Origin: Rhinopomastus cyanomelas
Lineage: Eukaryota; Chordata; Aves; Bucerotiformes; Rhinopomastidae
Direction of reading: 5' to 3'
NCBI GenBank assembly: GCA_013400115.1
Contig: VXBP01008601.1
Location: 310,001-374,000, forward strand
Length of the DNA: 64,000 nt
Within the stretch, counting starts at the first letter, position 1. Every line of letters begins with the position of its first letter. Positions 33,450 through 45,128 of this stretch are shown in pieces. The notes beneath the pieces were generated by a model, which saw nothing but the letters and a program-made list of their open reading frames with translations, made no database searches and was not told where the DNA came from. Position numbers and translations under genes: made by a program.

Positions 33450-36249
33450 AGCCAAAAGCTGAGGGCAGGGGGCACTGAAGAATGAGAATGAGTGTGAATT
33501 TTCTTCCTTGGCATTGTTGGTGGAGCACTGAAGCTCTGACCCCACCACTGAATGAAAGAGCTTGGAAATAAGCTTGTTCCATTGACATGGCTCAGGGGGA
33601 TTATCTCCTCCTTGACCTTCCAGCCCTATGGCTGATGAGCTTACCAGGTGCTTTTATCTAGCCCCAGCTGACACTGTCAAGGGGTTTTGTCAAATATGCT
33701 GAAGCTGAGCAGAACACCATCAGAGGGATTGTCCATGCCCATTCTGCTTTATAAATGACTCGGACAATGAGGCTTTCACACCAGGCAAGGAGGCTTTCAG
33801 GCTGAGATTCAGGGCAGGAGGCCTGAATGAATCCTCACTCCCAGTCCAACCTGGTGTCCAACAGGAGCATCTATGTCAGTAGCTGAAAGGACGTCAGAAA
33901 GTACAACAGCGGTTCAGGTTTAAGCACAGTGCTTATGGAGTGACAACCTGCCTGCAGCCAGTCAGAGTAGGCACAGAAAATTGCCTTGAAAAGACAAACC
34001 AAAAGTACAGAGGCAGACAGATGGAAAAGCAGCAGTGCTGTCGCTCTGGTCAGCAGAGCCATAATCACAGCACTGATTATGAAGTACGCAACGTAATGCC
34101 TTACATAAGGCACAACCTACAGGCATCCCACCACAGAAATTTAACAGCTGCAGTCAAGAAAAGATCCATGGAAAGATCCACAGGAGTCTGGTGGACCTCA
34201 GGCTGGTACTTCTGATTTTCAGTGGGATTTAAGCCTTGCTCAAGCCCCTGTTGACGACTGGTCTGGGTTACGTATGTTCCTGTAAAATGTTAAACAACAA
34301 ATTCTGTTAATTCTCGTTACTCAAAAGTGTAGAGGTTTTATTTCTGCTTTTTCTTTCAACTCATTTTCACATGAGATGCGGCTGTATTTAGTCCAGCCCT
34401 AATATCCATCATGAGTGCTTCTGGAGCAAAGCACAGACTGTCAGAGCAGCTTGAAAAATGAGCACTGGCCACACAAGAGCACCTCCCATGCCTCCTCACA
34501 GAGCGTTTCTGGAGTCCCCAGGTGAACAGCACTGACAGGGCATTTTCCTAGGTCTGTATGGTCAGCAGAAAGGTAGATGTGAACACACACTGGCTGACTT
34601 CCTGAATCCCAGGGTAGTTCAGGCAAACCTTTGTCTTACCCTCACGTACACATCAATAATAAAGTGAATAACTACAATATAACCGTTCTTGTCTACAGTG
34701 GCCAATCTACTTCCTTAGAATTCATCACAGCTGCGGGTCCATCCTCTTTCCCACGTTACACTCACAGTGGAGAAGGGAACAGTAATCCTTGGCCAAATGG
34801 GTTTAGATCATAACTGAAGGTACATCCAGAGCTGACTGCTGTTTGGGAGTGACATGTACCTATACGTAGCCAGGGTTTCCCTTTGAGTGCTGTGGGTGTG
34901 ATTTAGCCCTGATGGGATTGTTCAGTCTTTTGAGCCACACAAGCGCCTCCTAACCCTGCCAGTGATGCTGGTGACAATGACTTTTTAACACAGACAGGGC
35001 TGTGTGGGTATCGCTTTCATTAGAGCAAATGTAACGTAGGCAGCATGTGGTGCTGAACAGAGAGCTCCAGAGCCTTCACCCTGTATCTCCAGGAGAGCTA
35101 CAACACAAGAAGGGGCAGCATCAGCTTCCACTACAGTGACCTGTCAAATCGCCTCAGCCTCAGCTCAGCAGGGTCACTTCCAGGAACAAGGAGATAATTC
35201 AGCCATTATGACCCTGTGCTGGCCCTGTTCTTTGATAACCCTCCTTCCAAGGGGACCAATTAGTGCCAAGGGTGAGCAGAGGTTGCCCCCAGGCACCTGG
35301 GAGCTGAGCCAAGCCACTGAGCGCCGCTGCATCTGCATCAGGAGGTGCTTCTCCTCTGCACTCAGAGGCACAGGGTTATGGGATGATTTCTTAGGAGACC
35401 CCACCATGGCAGGAGGTGCAGAGAGGGCTCCAACTGCAGGCATTTTTCCTCCAGGCCAGTACTGAGCTTCCACTCACTGTTTGTGTCTGAGTTACTTCAT
35501 TACAAGTTACTTCATTTCAGATAAAAACTAGCTTGGCAGCACTCTTCTATCACAAAAGATCCCAGAGAATATTTATGGCCTATTTTGTGAATGAATAAAA
35601 TGGCAGATCTCACATCCTCCCCACATGTCCCTCTCCTCTCTCTAAACCTCACCATGCTGTTGTATTTGGACAACACAGCATTCACAGCATGCTTCCCATT
35701 ATTATATGCTGCTGTCCAGCTGTTCGGTGCTTTAGGCCCCCTTTCTCTCCAGGCAGGTGTCTCTCTTTGCATACTTGATGTGCTCCTTATGCTCCAGGGC
35801 AGCTTTCTTTCATGGGCAAGCACTGGACTAATAGATGAACTCAGCAATTATCAGATCAATTCATTAACCTCCCAAATAGAATTCTGTATTGATACAGCCC
35901 CTCTTATCGGGGAAGCCTTGGGAATTATTTATTCCACCAAGTGGAAACAGCGCTCTCTCCCTCTCCCACTCTGCCAAGGTTGCAGCCTTACGTCAGCCCC
36001 TGCAGCAATGACCTTGAGAGTGCTAACCCTTTGGAAGTGCTGGGCTTTTTCCCCATTGGGGCAGGCATGGGCACGACTCCCACACGGCATGGTGACCTGC
36101 ACGTCTCACTCCCAGGCTCCTAACACTTGGGTTATTGGTCTTCTCTTGCTGTAGCACAAAGTTTAGCATCAGAGCAGCCTTGAAAAGGGGGTTTGCAAGC
36201 CTGGGGCTGAAAAGGATTGGATTTGTTAATAAGGGAGAGCTAAAAACAG
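33450..36249. other. Long unique stretch
   Basis: No repeat is recognised. A 187-codon plus-strand frame (35591-36154) with a hydrophobic first half, and overlapping frames on both strands at 35136-35473, lack recognisable domains and are probably chance. The segment 33871-34215 is open on both strands in part. Confidence 0.45.
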
Positions 36250-36420
36250 GATGTTAGAGGTTACAGAGCTTTCATCATTGTGGAAGATGTTTAAAGAACA
36301 ACTGGACATGGCCCTGAACAACCTGCTTTAGCTGACCCTATTGTGATCAAGTGGGTTGGGCTAGATGTTCTCCAGAAGTGCCTGCCCAACACAACCTCAC
36401 TGGAGATGTGTGGTTCTTTG
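36250..36420 (+). mobile_element. Old CR1 3' end, plus strand
   Basis: 'gaacaactggacatggccct' (36297-36316), 'aacctgctttagctgaccct' and 'ggttgggctagatgttctcc' give the CR1 3' UTR in order, ending in a decayed 'cccaacacaacctcact' and a vestigial tail. Divergence is high and upstream ORF2 is barely visible. Confidence 0.75.
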
Positions 36421-39400
36421 CCCCTGATGAGTGTTTTCGGGTGAGGAGAATTAGGGGCAGCAGGACAAAGGGAATATAAGGGGTTAGAAAACTGAAATTA
36501 GACCCAGTTCAGAACTGAATCTTCCACTGTTTTCTTCAGAAAGTACATCCTCTGGGAAGAGGAGACGTCAGCACAAAGCCAGGAAGCCTAGACTGATGTC
36601 CCTGTGAGGCCTGGAGACATGGGTGTTTGCAACTCAGCCCTGCCTGCCCACCTCTCCTTTTCAAATCTGTGGGGTTAGTACCTCACAAAAGACTGCACAC
36701 TCCTCCCTGCCCTTACTGTAGTTGCTTGAATTAGCACTGAATCATCTCTTTAACCTGTAATATGTGACAGACCACAAGGTTTTGTTCTGTGCCTGTTTGT
36801 TCTTCTGTTTACTCAGTGCACGAAGCCCATTAGCTAGACCATCACTCACTGTGGCCTGCCTCTTTCCTGTTACTCTAATGATCCCCATATGTGGTTTTCA
36901 ATGCTTTGGTTGTAGTCGCTACTTGTAAGCCTTCTGGAAAGTTCTTGCCACTTTTCAACTACCAAAACTAACAGCTCCCAGCTCCCCCCTCTTTATCCTT
37001 TCGAATAAAGGAAAGGATGTCTGCTACAAGTCTCATCTCCTGAAGGGTTTCCCTCCCAAGTCCCAGCGCCTGTGTGGTTCCTGGGGGAAGGGAAGCCTAT
37101 TTCCATTGTTGTGCTTCTGGGGTCTGAACGGGAACAATTGTCTTTTTGGGTGGCATTTTCATAAATCAGAATCTTTCTCTGGTGTTTTGTTTGGGTTTGG
37201 AGGTTTGGGTTTTCCCTTGTCATAATTCTAGCTTGGAAAAAAGAAGTCAGTCTGACCAGATGGAAACGAATCTCACTGGAGCAACTCATTTTTATGGTGC
37301 ATGAGGTAATATTTCTGGTAATATTAGCCAGGTTTTACCCGCTACATTTTAATGGACATTTCCTCAGGAAACTATATTTCCCCAGTTTGTTTTGCCATAG
37401 AAAGCTACTGGTAGCAGCTGTCAAAGAAAATTGCAAGTACCTGCAAATATTGTCATTTTCAAAAGCAAATATTTGCAGAACATAAAGGCATGGAGTTAAG
37501 CCATCCCTTTGGAAGAGTTCCCATGTGCTAAGGCACTGCTGCTAGCAAAGTGTCACTACTCACATCTTCTCCTAATTTCGTGGCACAGCTGTCTTTCCTC
37601 CCTGCACATTATTGTTACCGTAGTAACTGCAGCCCCAAAACAACTATAGAGCCCTACCTGCTACGCATTGTGTACTTGTGGGTTAGCTCACTTTTTGTCT
37701 ACTCATGTAGCTGTTCACCTGCCCGTGGATTGTCACCTGGGGTATGTGTGAGGCTGTGGTTACTTCCCCTCTGAGGTTTTTGCTTTTGAAACAAGTTACA
37801 GCCCATCCCCAAACTGGAGGTGATACTTGTCTTGAGTATTCGCCATATGCCATTTCAGCTGGAGCAGCCTTCTCCCCTCCACACATCCTACATCTCACTG
37901 CACCTTTCAAATAAAAAAGTGGTCCTTGAGCAAGCACCTGATTGCAGCACCTACAGATGGGACATGTTGTGTAAGATGAATCTACTAGCATCGTGAGCTG
38001 ATCACCCAAACCCCAGGCATCATGTTTGCCCTGTACTGTAGGAGCTCAGCATGCTGATATCCCAGATCATGTCCAAACACCTTTGTGCTTCACCATCCCA
38101 CGTGAACACACCTCAGCACCCGCCATCCCAAGGCAAAATAGCAAATCGGCAGCTTTAAGAGCTGTGCCATTGTCACGGTGATGGTTTCAAGCAGCTGCTG
38201 GGTATAGCCTCACCAAAGGCCCACCATAAAGTCCCTCACAAGTGCCCATAACTTGGAATTTATGATCATGGTGTGAGAAGACAAAGATGCAACTTGCATC
38301 AAGGCTTGTGTGAGCGCAGGAGACAGAGAAGCATTTGGGGAGGCAAGATGAAAGAGGATGTTGTTTCGGGATCCTGTAGGACAGCTGTGTAATAGGCCCT
38401 CTGGGGCTGCAGAGCTCCTTAGTAAGCCTGCCTGCTTTCTCCTGAGCAGACATCACGTCTGAGTCAGAAGAACACAGGCTGTGTGTCTTGGATCTGAAGG
38501 ATGATTTTTTTATTTTATTTTTTTTTAATCCAGCAGCTAGGATCCTGCAGGTTTTTACTGGGGTGGGATGTAAGTACACAGGCTCTGAGAAGGAATTTGT
38601 CCAGGAACAGAAGATGAAAAACCTCCGTGTTTCTGAGAAGATAGACAGGGCTTATCATTATGTGAGGGACACTCCCTACAGTGTTGTCATGGTAAGGATA
38701 ACATACGACTGTAAACACCACAGGCTGAACGGCTCTGCATGAAATTAAAGAGCTGAGCATCATCTGGTGAAGGACAGCTGAGAAATCCTGTTGGTTTGGC
38801 AAATTCAAATTAGGAGTTCCAGCCTTAATTGTCCCTTTTGGTGAGGTAGCTAAAGTCTTTCAGGATGGTATCAGAATCCAAAAACATAAGGAAGATAAAA
38901 CTGTGCCTGAAGAGAGAGCAATTGCTGGCTGCTTCAATGCTTGTGAAGACACAAGGCAGGTAGGGAGCGCAGAACTGATGGAGCACCTGGAAGTGATGAT
39001 GTCAAGGTTTCAAGGGTTCCACACACAGCTGAAGATGCTTTGTGTAGGAGAGTTGCCAGAAGTGAGGTCACAGAAAGGCAGAGCCCTTACAACCTGAAGG
39101 TGCTTTGAAAAACGGTGAAATAACTACACCTGAAATAACTACATTCCACAGCATTTCCCATGGGAGGATCATCAAGGGGCTACAAGGGAGACTGAGGTAG
39201 AGGACAGTTTCTGTTTATTGAATAGCATCTTTAGAAGGGCAATCCCACTGAGGTTTGAGCTGCAGCCGGGGCCAGCAGTGACTGCTAAACTCTCCAGCCT
39301 ACCGCACATAGAGACACTTAAAATATTAACACCCTCAATCCTTTCACCAGCAACATGACAAGTAATCTCATCTTTGCCAAGCAGAAGCATGTCCAGCCAC

Positions 39401-39495
39401 TTCAGAAACAACTGGTCAACTTCTCCTTTAGCAATACATTTACCTCTCCTCTGGCTACCATGAGAAAGGGGCACCTTTGTCCTAGGACTTTTTCT
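36421..39495. other. Unique stretch with one possible terminal exon
   Basis: There are no recognised repeats apart from T-rich runs at 38504-38527. A possible 3'-terminal exon at 38537-38749 is listed separately. Other frames are short. Confidence 0.45.
38537..38749 (+). other. Candidate 3'-terminal exon with adjacent poly(A) signal
   Basis: A long pyrimidine tract (38504-38530) ends in 'atccagcag', a good acceptor at 38536. From there the frame that opens at 38488 stays open to TGA at 38740-38742 and reads ARILQVFTGVGCKYTG, then KIDRAYHYVRDTPYSVVMVR. An ATTAAA hexamer lies two bases after the stop (38744-38749). This combination fits a small last exon. No protein family is recognised. A donor-like GATGTAAGT at 38567-38575 offers an alternative shorter exon. 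Chance remains the likelier explanation. Confidence 0.18.
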
Positions 39496-39564
39496 CGGTG
39501 TTGGGATAATGGTTGAACTCAATGATCACGAAGAAATTTTCTAACCTGAGGAATTCTGTGATGT
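39496..39564 (+). mobile_element. Short old CR1 tail, plus strand
   Basis: 'tgttgggataatggttgaac', 'tcaatgatcacgaagaaatt' and 'gaggaattctgtgatg' match the CR1 3' UTR block that normally reads 'ggttggactcgatgatct...cc...gattctgtgatt'. Only the last ~70 bases are recognisable. Confidence 0.75.
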
Positions 39565-42030
39565 GGGGAAAACCTAATTAACAACATTTTAATTAAGAAA
39601 ACACTTCTAGCAGTGCAGGGACTTTTGCTGTAGCAGGGTTTACTCTTAGCTTGGTCCATTTAAAAGGGATCAGATATGTTATGGAGTAAGAACTCAAGAT
39701 AAACTTTGAAGTTCTTTAGCACTTTAGTCCTCCTGCCTCAGATATAAGTCAGCTGGGACCCAGGAAAATACCCTTCAATTACTTCTCTCACTGGTCCTAC
39801 AAATTGCAGTGATGTTCCAGTGAGTGCAGTGATTCATCTGGGCTGGCTGCTGCAAGCCAGCTAATAGCTGCATAGACTGTGGGCTTCCTCTGGGCTAGGC
39901 TTCCCTCCAATTTGCAACAGGACCACAGTTTGAGAGGATCCCAAATGAGTCTGTGCAGGGAGGCATCATTCCTCCTGCCCGCCGCGAGCTGGCTCAGGCA
40001 TGCCTGCCTGCCTGCCTGCGACCTACATGTTCCAGATTGTCTGACCTTCTGCAGTCTGGTTGTTTTGGCTGTGCAGCCTTGGTTTGTATTTGGTCTGGGC
40101 TGGCTTTTGCTTTGCAGATCAGGTGGGAGGGTTTAACATTGTGTTTCTGGGGATTTGGGGATTTCTTCCCACTTGCTCTCCCTCTCTCCAATCTCTCTCT
40201 TATTTCTCAATGATTTCTCCAGCTGGGTCAGGTTGATCTGTGCAGGATCCTGGCAGTGCACCAGAGCATAGCATAAGCAGAACTTGTAGTGCTGATTGCC
40301 TCGTTGCACTCATTGGGCTGCTTGGGAGCCGCAAAACCTTTTCCCAAAGAGCCGATCTGTTCCCGCTGAGCACTCTTGCAGTGAGCAAAACGAATACAGA
40401 GCTCATCACAGGCAAACCTCCACGTATCTCTGCATCAGTGTCCAGCACCAACATCCAGCCACGCTGCAGCCTTCTCACGCTCGTGGTAGATCAACACCTA
40501 TTGCATTAGCTGTGCTGCTTCTTTCTGCTGTTTATTTTGCATTAGCTGGACTTTGTAAACATGAATCCATCCTCAGCCCCAGGTTGAATCAAAGTCCACC
40601 CAGCCCTGACTTCCCCCCTGCTTTCTAGCAATTCTGCTTTGCTGCATTATGGCCTCTCTAGATCTAATGTTCCCAGCAGAGTAGCAGGTGCAGCTGGGAA
40701 ATCACATGAAGTCTGCTCAGTTCCTCCTGGCTGCTTTCCAGAACTGCCCTCAGAAGCAGACTTCACAGGATCCTTTGAGTTGAGAAACACTTTTCTTTGG
40801 GATGCTTCTCTCCTTTTCTGCGTGCCATTTCCTGCTTCCTTGCTCAATGAGAAAGCCATTGCAAGGTCTGTGGTCCCACAGATGCCCTGAGAGTGACTCA
40901 AAAGCATCCATGAGGAATCCAAGGTAGCAACACAGATAGGGTCTGCAGAGATGCAGAGATCAAGGTCAGCAAAGAAGTCGTTCTGTGTCTTGTAGCACCA
41001 GGCTAACTCTCCCAAGGTCATCCTGGTGCTGCTGCCTTAGGAGAGCCAGAGGGTTCCAGGGGATGAAGTGCCAAGGCTGCCTTTCCCAAAGGTTAAGCAG
41101 CCATAGGACAGAGCTTGCCAGGTGCTCCACACATCCAAAAGCCAGTTTCTAATTTGAGATATTTTCTAATGCCCACTGTACTCTGGGGAATGCAACCTCA
41201 GCAGAAGGCATGAGCCAAGCGTGTAGTCCTCCTGCCACAGAGCCATGCAACTCCATACCCAGCAGAGAAAGGGGATGTTGTGCTAGCCAGGAGCACCACA
41301 CCAGGGAGGGAGCAGCCTGTCCAGGGCGCAGTGGGCAGCATGCAGGCAGCAGCAGGCACTCTCCAGGGCACACAGGGGTATGGTGAGAAGGGAGCAGCAC
41401 AGCAGGGAGCTCCCCACACACTTCTGTGACAGCTTTCACCTTTCACCTCAGCCTTTCTCCCTACACACTTTGATGTACAAGAAGACTGTGCAGGACATGG
41501 GGTCCCAGCAGCCCCTGGAGACAGGTGAGGTGACATCAGGCTAGCTGCAGTCACATTGTCAGACAGGCAACAGCATCATGTTGCTTTGGTGCTCCCACAG
41601 GCTTAGAGCTCTTCCTGTTTGGAAGCAAACTCTCCAGCCTGGGCTACACTTTCCTGTTGCTGTGACACCCAAAACCCAGCATTGCATTTACTGAGCTTGC
41701 AAGGCAGCCTCATGAGATGTTTGCCAGGACATGAGGCTAATAATTTAATCAGATGAATTCAGACAGAGCCTCACAGTGGCTCAAGTTGCATTATATAACA
41801 AGACCTATGAGAGCCTCTGCCAGGCAATAGGCTGGGCACTGCACAACCTTCTCTGGGATGGCATTGAGGAGAAAGTCTGTCTCTGTTTTGTATCTCATGC
41901 AATGTCATGAAGTTTCACAGGGGGACACATGCACCTTCCTTTCCATAAAACCACAGGGTTTGAAAGCAAAATGTGTTGTTTATATAGTAGCAAATCTTGT
42001 GCAGTGACTCTTCCAAAGCAACAGTCAGAT
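39565..42030. other. Unique stretch
   Basis: A (TGCC)n microsatellite lies at 40001-40019. Several overlapping open frames of 80-124 codons occur on both strands without domains. No gene is supported. Confidence 0.45.
40001..40019. repeat. (TGCC)n microsatellite
   Basis: Almost five perfect tandem TGCC units sit in a locally GC-rich context just after a CpG-containing 'gcccgccgcgagc'. It is short and probably polymorphic. Confidence 0.9.
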
Positions 42031-42430
42031 CATAAAATCTTAGAATCATGGAATCATTCATGCTGAAGAGGCCCTTGGGATCACTGAATGCAACCATCAA
42101 CCCTGCTCTACAAAGTTCATCCCTAAATGAGATGCCCCAATACCACATCTAAATGACCTTTAAAACACCTCCGGGGACAGTGACTCAACTGCCTCCCTGG
42201 GCAGGTTGTTTCAGTGCCTGACTGCTCTTTCTGTTCCCAATGTCCAGCCTAACCCTCTCGTGGAGCAGCTTGAAGCCCCTTCCTCTTGTTCTGTCACTAA
42301 TGACTTGTGAGAAGAGACCAGCACCCACCTCTAAACAATGTCCATTCAGGTGGTTGTAGAGAGTGATGAGGTCTTCCCTCAGCCTCCTCTTCTTCAAACT
42401 GAACAGCCCCAGCTCCTTCAATCACTCTTG
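42031..42430 (-). mobile_element. CR1, minus strand, older subfamily
   Basis: The tail 'ataaaatcttagaatcatgg' is followed by the older-type 3' UTR ('caaccatcaaccctgctcta', 'gatgccccaataccacatct') and ORF2 C-terminus. An open minus-strand frame of 78 codons (42421-42185) reads LGLFSLKKRRLREDLITLYN near residues 4-23. It is 5'-truncated near 42430. The 3' UTR class matches the outer element at 24401, not the young copies. Confidence 0.9.
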
Positions 42431-43894
42431 AAAGATGCCAGCACAATTCAAAGGAGAGACGGCACACAGGTTTCCATCCAGGTTCTAAGCTGTTTTAGCA
42501 ATCCAGCTGTCTGACCCTACTGAACTGCTTCACTCTGAACATCTGCGTGGCCAGCAAAGTCTATTAGCACATGCTACTGGCGGCCTACAGCAGGTATAGA
42601 GATGGCTGGGTGACACCTGTTGCTCACATCAGGTGGAATATGAGGCCTCCTGTGACTATGGGCAGGTTGCATCTGTGTATGGCAGGCCCACTTGCCCATT
42701 GTTCCATTGTTCCTCTGTGTGTTTTCCTAAATTGCTCCCAGCACTCAGTGCGTCCGTACTCTGCAGCGGCACAGCCCCGACAGCGTGCCTGAAGCAATTG
42801 CTGCAGCAATTGCTGCAGCTTGTGACCAGTGGTAAATCAAGTCAGACAAGTGTGAAGGATTTAAAGACTGCACGGGGATGTCTGGCTTCTGGAGCACAGC
42901 CTTGCTTTCCACAGACTGAGCACCTAGTTGGGACCAGTGTATGGGAATCACAGTCTTTTGGACCATTTGGAACCCGCTCATCTTCCCGTTCCTTGCAAGT
43001 GCCCTGGTAGTTCCTCTCTGGTGGATGGAAAACCCAGCAGCCCTCAGACTTGGGTCAATCTCTAGGTGGGAACCCAGGGCTGGTGCTTAGGTTCATGCTG
43101 TTATTTTAGTTTGTGGTGCTTGCTTCTCGTTATGGTAATCTCCCAGGAATGTCAGAAACAAATAGCACAGAATCACGTTATTACCTGCCGAATAATGAAG
43201 TAAGCAAGAGAGATTCTTTCTTTCTGCTTCCCTCTCTTCCTTTCCTAATGGGAGGGTTCTGTACTGAACCCCAGGGTAGAGATTTCAGGTCTGGAGTTTA
43301 AGGGCATCCAGATACGTGAGGATGTTTGGGCAGGCCTGGCCTAACCCTGTGTGGGGACAAGTGCACACGAGGTGCTGTGGATCTGCAGAGGCTGTGGAGA
43401 TGCCTTTCCTGCTGGACCAACTTTGTGATCACAAAGGTGAAGAGGCTCTGTTGTGTCTGGAGAGAACCAGTACCCTGGCAGACACCAGCCTACCTTTATC
43501 TGGTTACTGAGGCTGATGCTGCAGGATGATCTGACAGAAAACAAGAGCCCTCTGGGGGAAGCTGCATATTGCAGATGCTGGACTGGTAGCACTGCTTCCA
43601 GTCCTCACTCCCCAGGGTTCATTCCCAGCAGGAGCTTCAGTAGGGGACAAGTGATACTCTTTCAGAGGCATAAATACCTCTCAGAGATACAGCCTCTTCC
43701 CAGAACCATGTTCATGTCTCCTGGGATACTGGTGCCCAGTCCAGGAGTTACTCAGAACTGCTCTTCTCTTCCCTGACTTCATGAGAACTGAGAAAAGGAA
43801 AAAAAATAAAGCATCAGTGCCTGTCAGACAAAGAGAGACCAGGAGTGATCACCTGCTTCTAGGAAGGCAGCGCAGATGGTGGGAAATATTTCAC
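42431..43894. other. Unique stretch with a perfect palindrome
   Basis: A 22-bp perfect palindrome at 42793-42814 is listed separately. A 125-codon plus frame (42633-43010) and others have no recognised domains. Confidence 0.45.
42793..42819. repeat. Perfect 22-bp palindrome built from a 12-bp tandem repeat
   Basis: The unit gcaattgctgca occurs twice in tandem from 42794. The segment 42793-42814 is its own reverse complement, with CTGCAG at the centre and CAATTG in each arm. It could bind a dimeric factor or form a small cruciform. It may equally be a slippage product. Confidence 0.85.
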
Positions 43895-44040
43895 CCGTGC
43901 AGTGGCAGCAGCACTAACCTGACACTGGAGCAACCGGGGTCCGGTTCCCTCTGCTGCCCTGGACTCCCTGTGTGACCTTGAGTGCTGAGTTCACACAGAG
44001 TCAGCCTCGGTGCCCTGACTGCAAACAGCCTCCACCTACA
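43895..44040 (+). mobile_element. Ancient MIR-like (CORE-SINE) fragment
   Basis: 'cagcagcactaacctgacac', 'accggggtccggttccctct', 'gactccctgtgtgaccttga' and 'agagtcagcctcggtgccct' follow the MIR order of the tRNA-derived head, the 'gggttc' B-box-like region, 'tgtgaccttgggcaagtca' and 'ctctgtgcctcagttt'. It is better preserved than the copy at 8910. Confidence 0.6.
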
Positions 44041-44177
44041 AGAGGACAAGCATACCCAGGACTTTAGAGGTTGGCAACCTGGAGAGCACGTGCAGGAACC
44101 ATTTCTCTTCGCAAAGCAACAGCAGGATGTAGGAAGTGGAGGTAGAGATAAGAAATTTGTTGTATGGTCACCCCCAG

Positions 44178-45128
44178 AAAATAGTGATTAACAGCTCAAT
44201 ATCCAGATGGAACTGGTGTCACTCAGAAGTCCATGCTCTTCATCAATGATAGGGACAGAGGAATCAACTGCACCCTCAGCAGGTTTGCAGATGACACCAA
44301 GCTGAGTGGTACAGTCAATAAACCAGAGGGACAGGATGTCACCCAAAGGAACCTGGCTAAGTTGGAGAAGTGGGCCAGTATGAACCTCATGAGGTTTAAC
44401 AAGGCCAAGTGTAAAGTCATCAGTGAGGGTCAGGGCAATCCCCAAAGCCAGTACAGACTGGGGGATGATGTGCTTGAGAGCAGCCCTGTGGAAGACTTGA
44501 GGGCACTGATGGACAAAAGGCTGGGCATGAGTCCTCAGCCCAGAAGGCCATTCACATCCTGGGATGCATCAGAAGTGTGTCCAGTAGATTGAGGGAGGGG
44601 ATTCTCCCCCTCTACTCCACCCTGGTAAGACCCCACCTGGAGTTCTGCATCCAATTCTGGGGTCCTCAGCACAAGGATGTGAACTTTTTGGGGTTAGTCC
44701 AGAGAAGGCCACAAAAATGTTCAGAGGACAGGAGCACCTCTGCTGTGAGGACAGGCTGGGAGACTTAGGGCTGTTTAGATCTGAGGTGACCTTCCTGCAG
44801 CCTTTCGGTACTTAAAGGGAGGCTACAAGGAAGATGGGAGGGACTTTTTAGCCAGAGCTGTGTGACAGGACAAGGGGTGATGGTTTGAAACTACAAGAGG
44901 GGAGATTTAGACTGGATATAAGGAAGAAGTTTTTTACAATGAGGGAGGCGAAACACTGAAACAGGTTGTCCAGAGAAGTGATGGAAGCCCCATCCCTTGT
45001 GACATTCAAGGTCAGGCTGGATGAGGCTCTGAGTAACCTGATGGAGTTGAAGATGTCCCTGCACACTGAAGGGACTAGATGACTTTTGCAGGTCACTTCC
45101 AACCCAATGCATTCTTTGATTCTGTGGT
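44178..45128 (+). mobile_element. CR1, plus strand, from RT active site to tail
   Basis: It begins just before the RT active-site region ('agtgattaacagctcaatat'), includes an intact FADD box, the thumb, the C-terminus and the 3' UTR, and ends 'gcattctttgattctgtgg'. A deletion relative to other copies removes the ERDLGVLVD-type block in part (44490-44540). Frameshifts break the C-terminal half. About 950 bases are present. Confidence 0.93.
44233..44592 (+). pseudogene. CR1 ORF2 fragment with intact FADD active-site box
   Basis: The 119-codon frame reads MLFINDRDRGINCTLSRFAD, giving F-A-D-D at residues 18-21, the RT motif C equivalent. It is followed by KLEKWASMNLMRFNKAKCKV near 43-62 and QYRLGDDVLESSP near 73-85. 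It then runs out of frame after a small deletion near codon 87. Upstream motifs A and B are absent, so no polymerase can form. The initiator methionine is not native. Confidence 0.88.
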
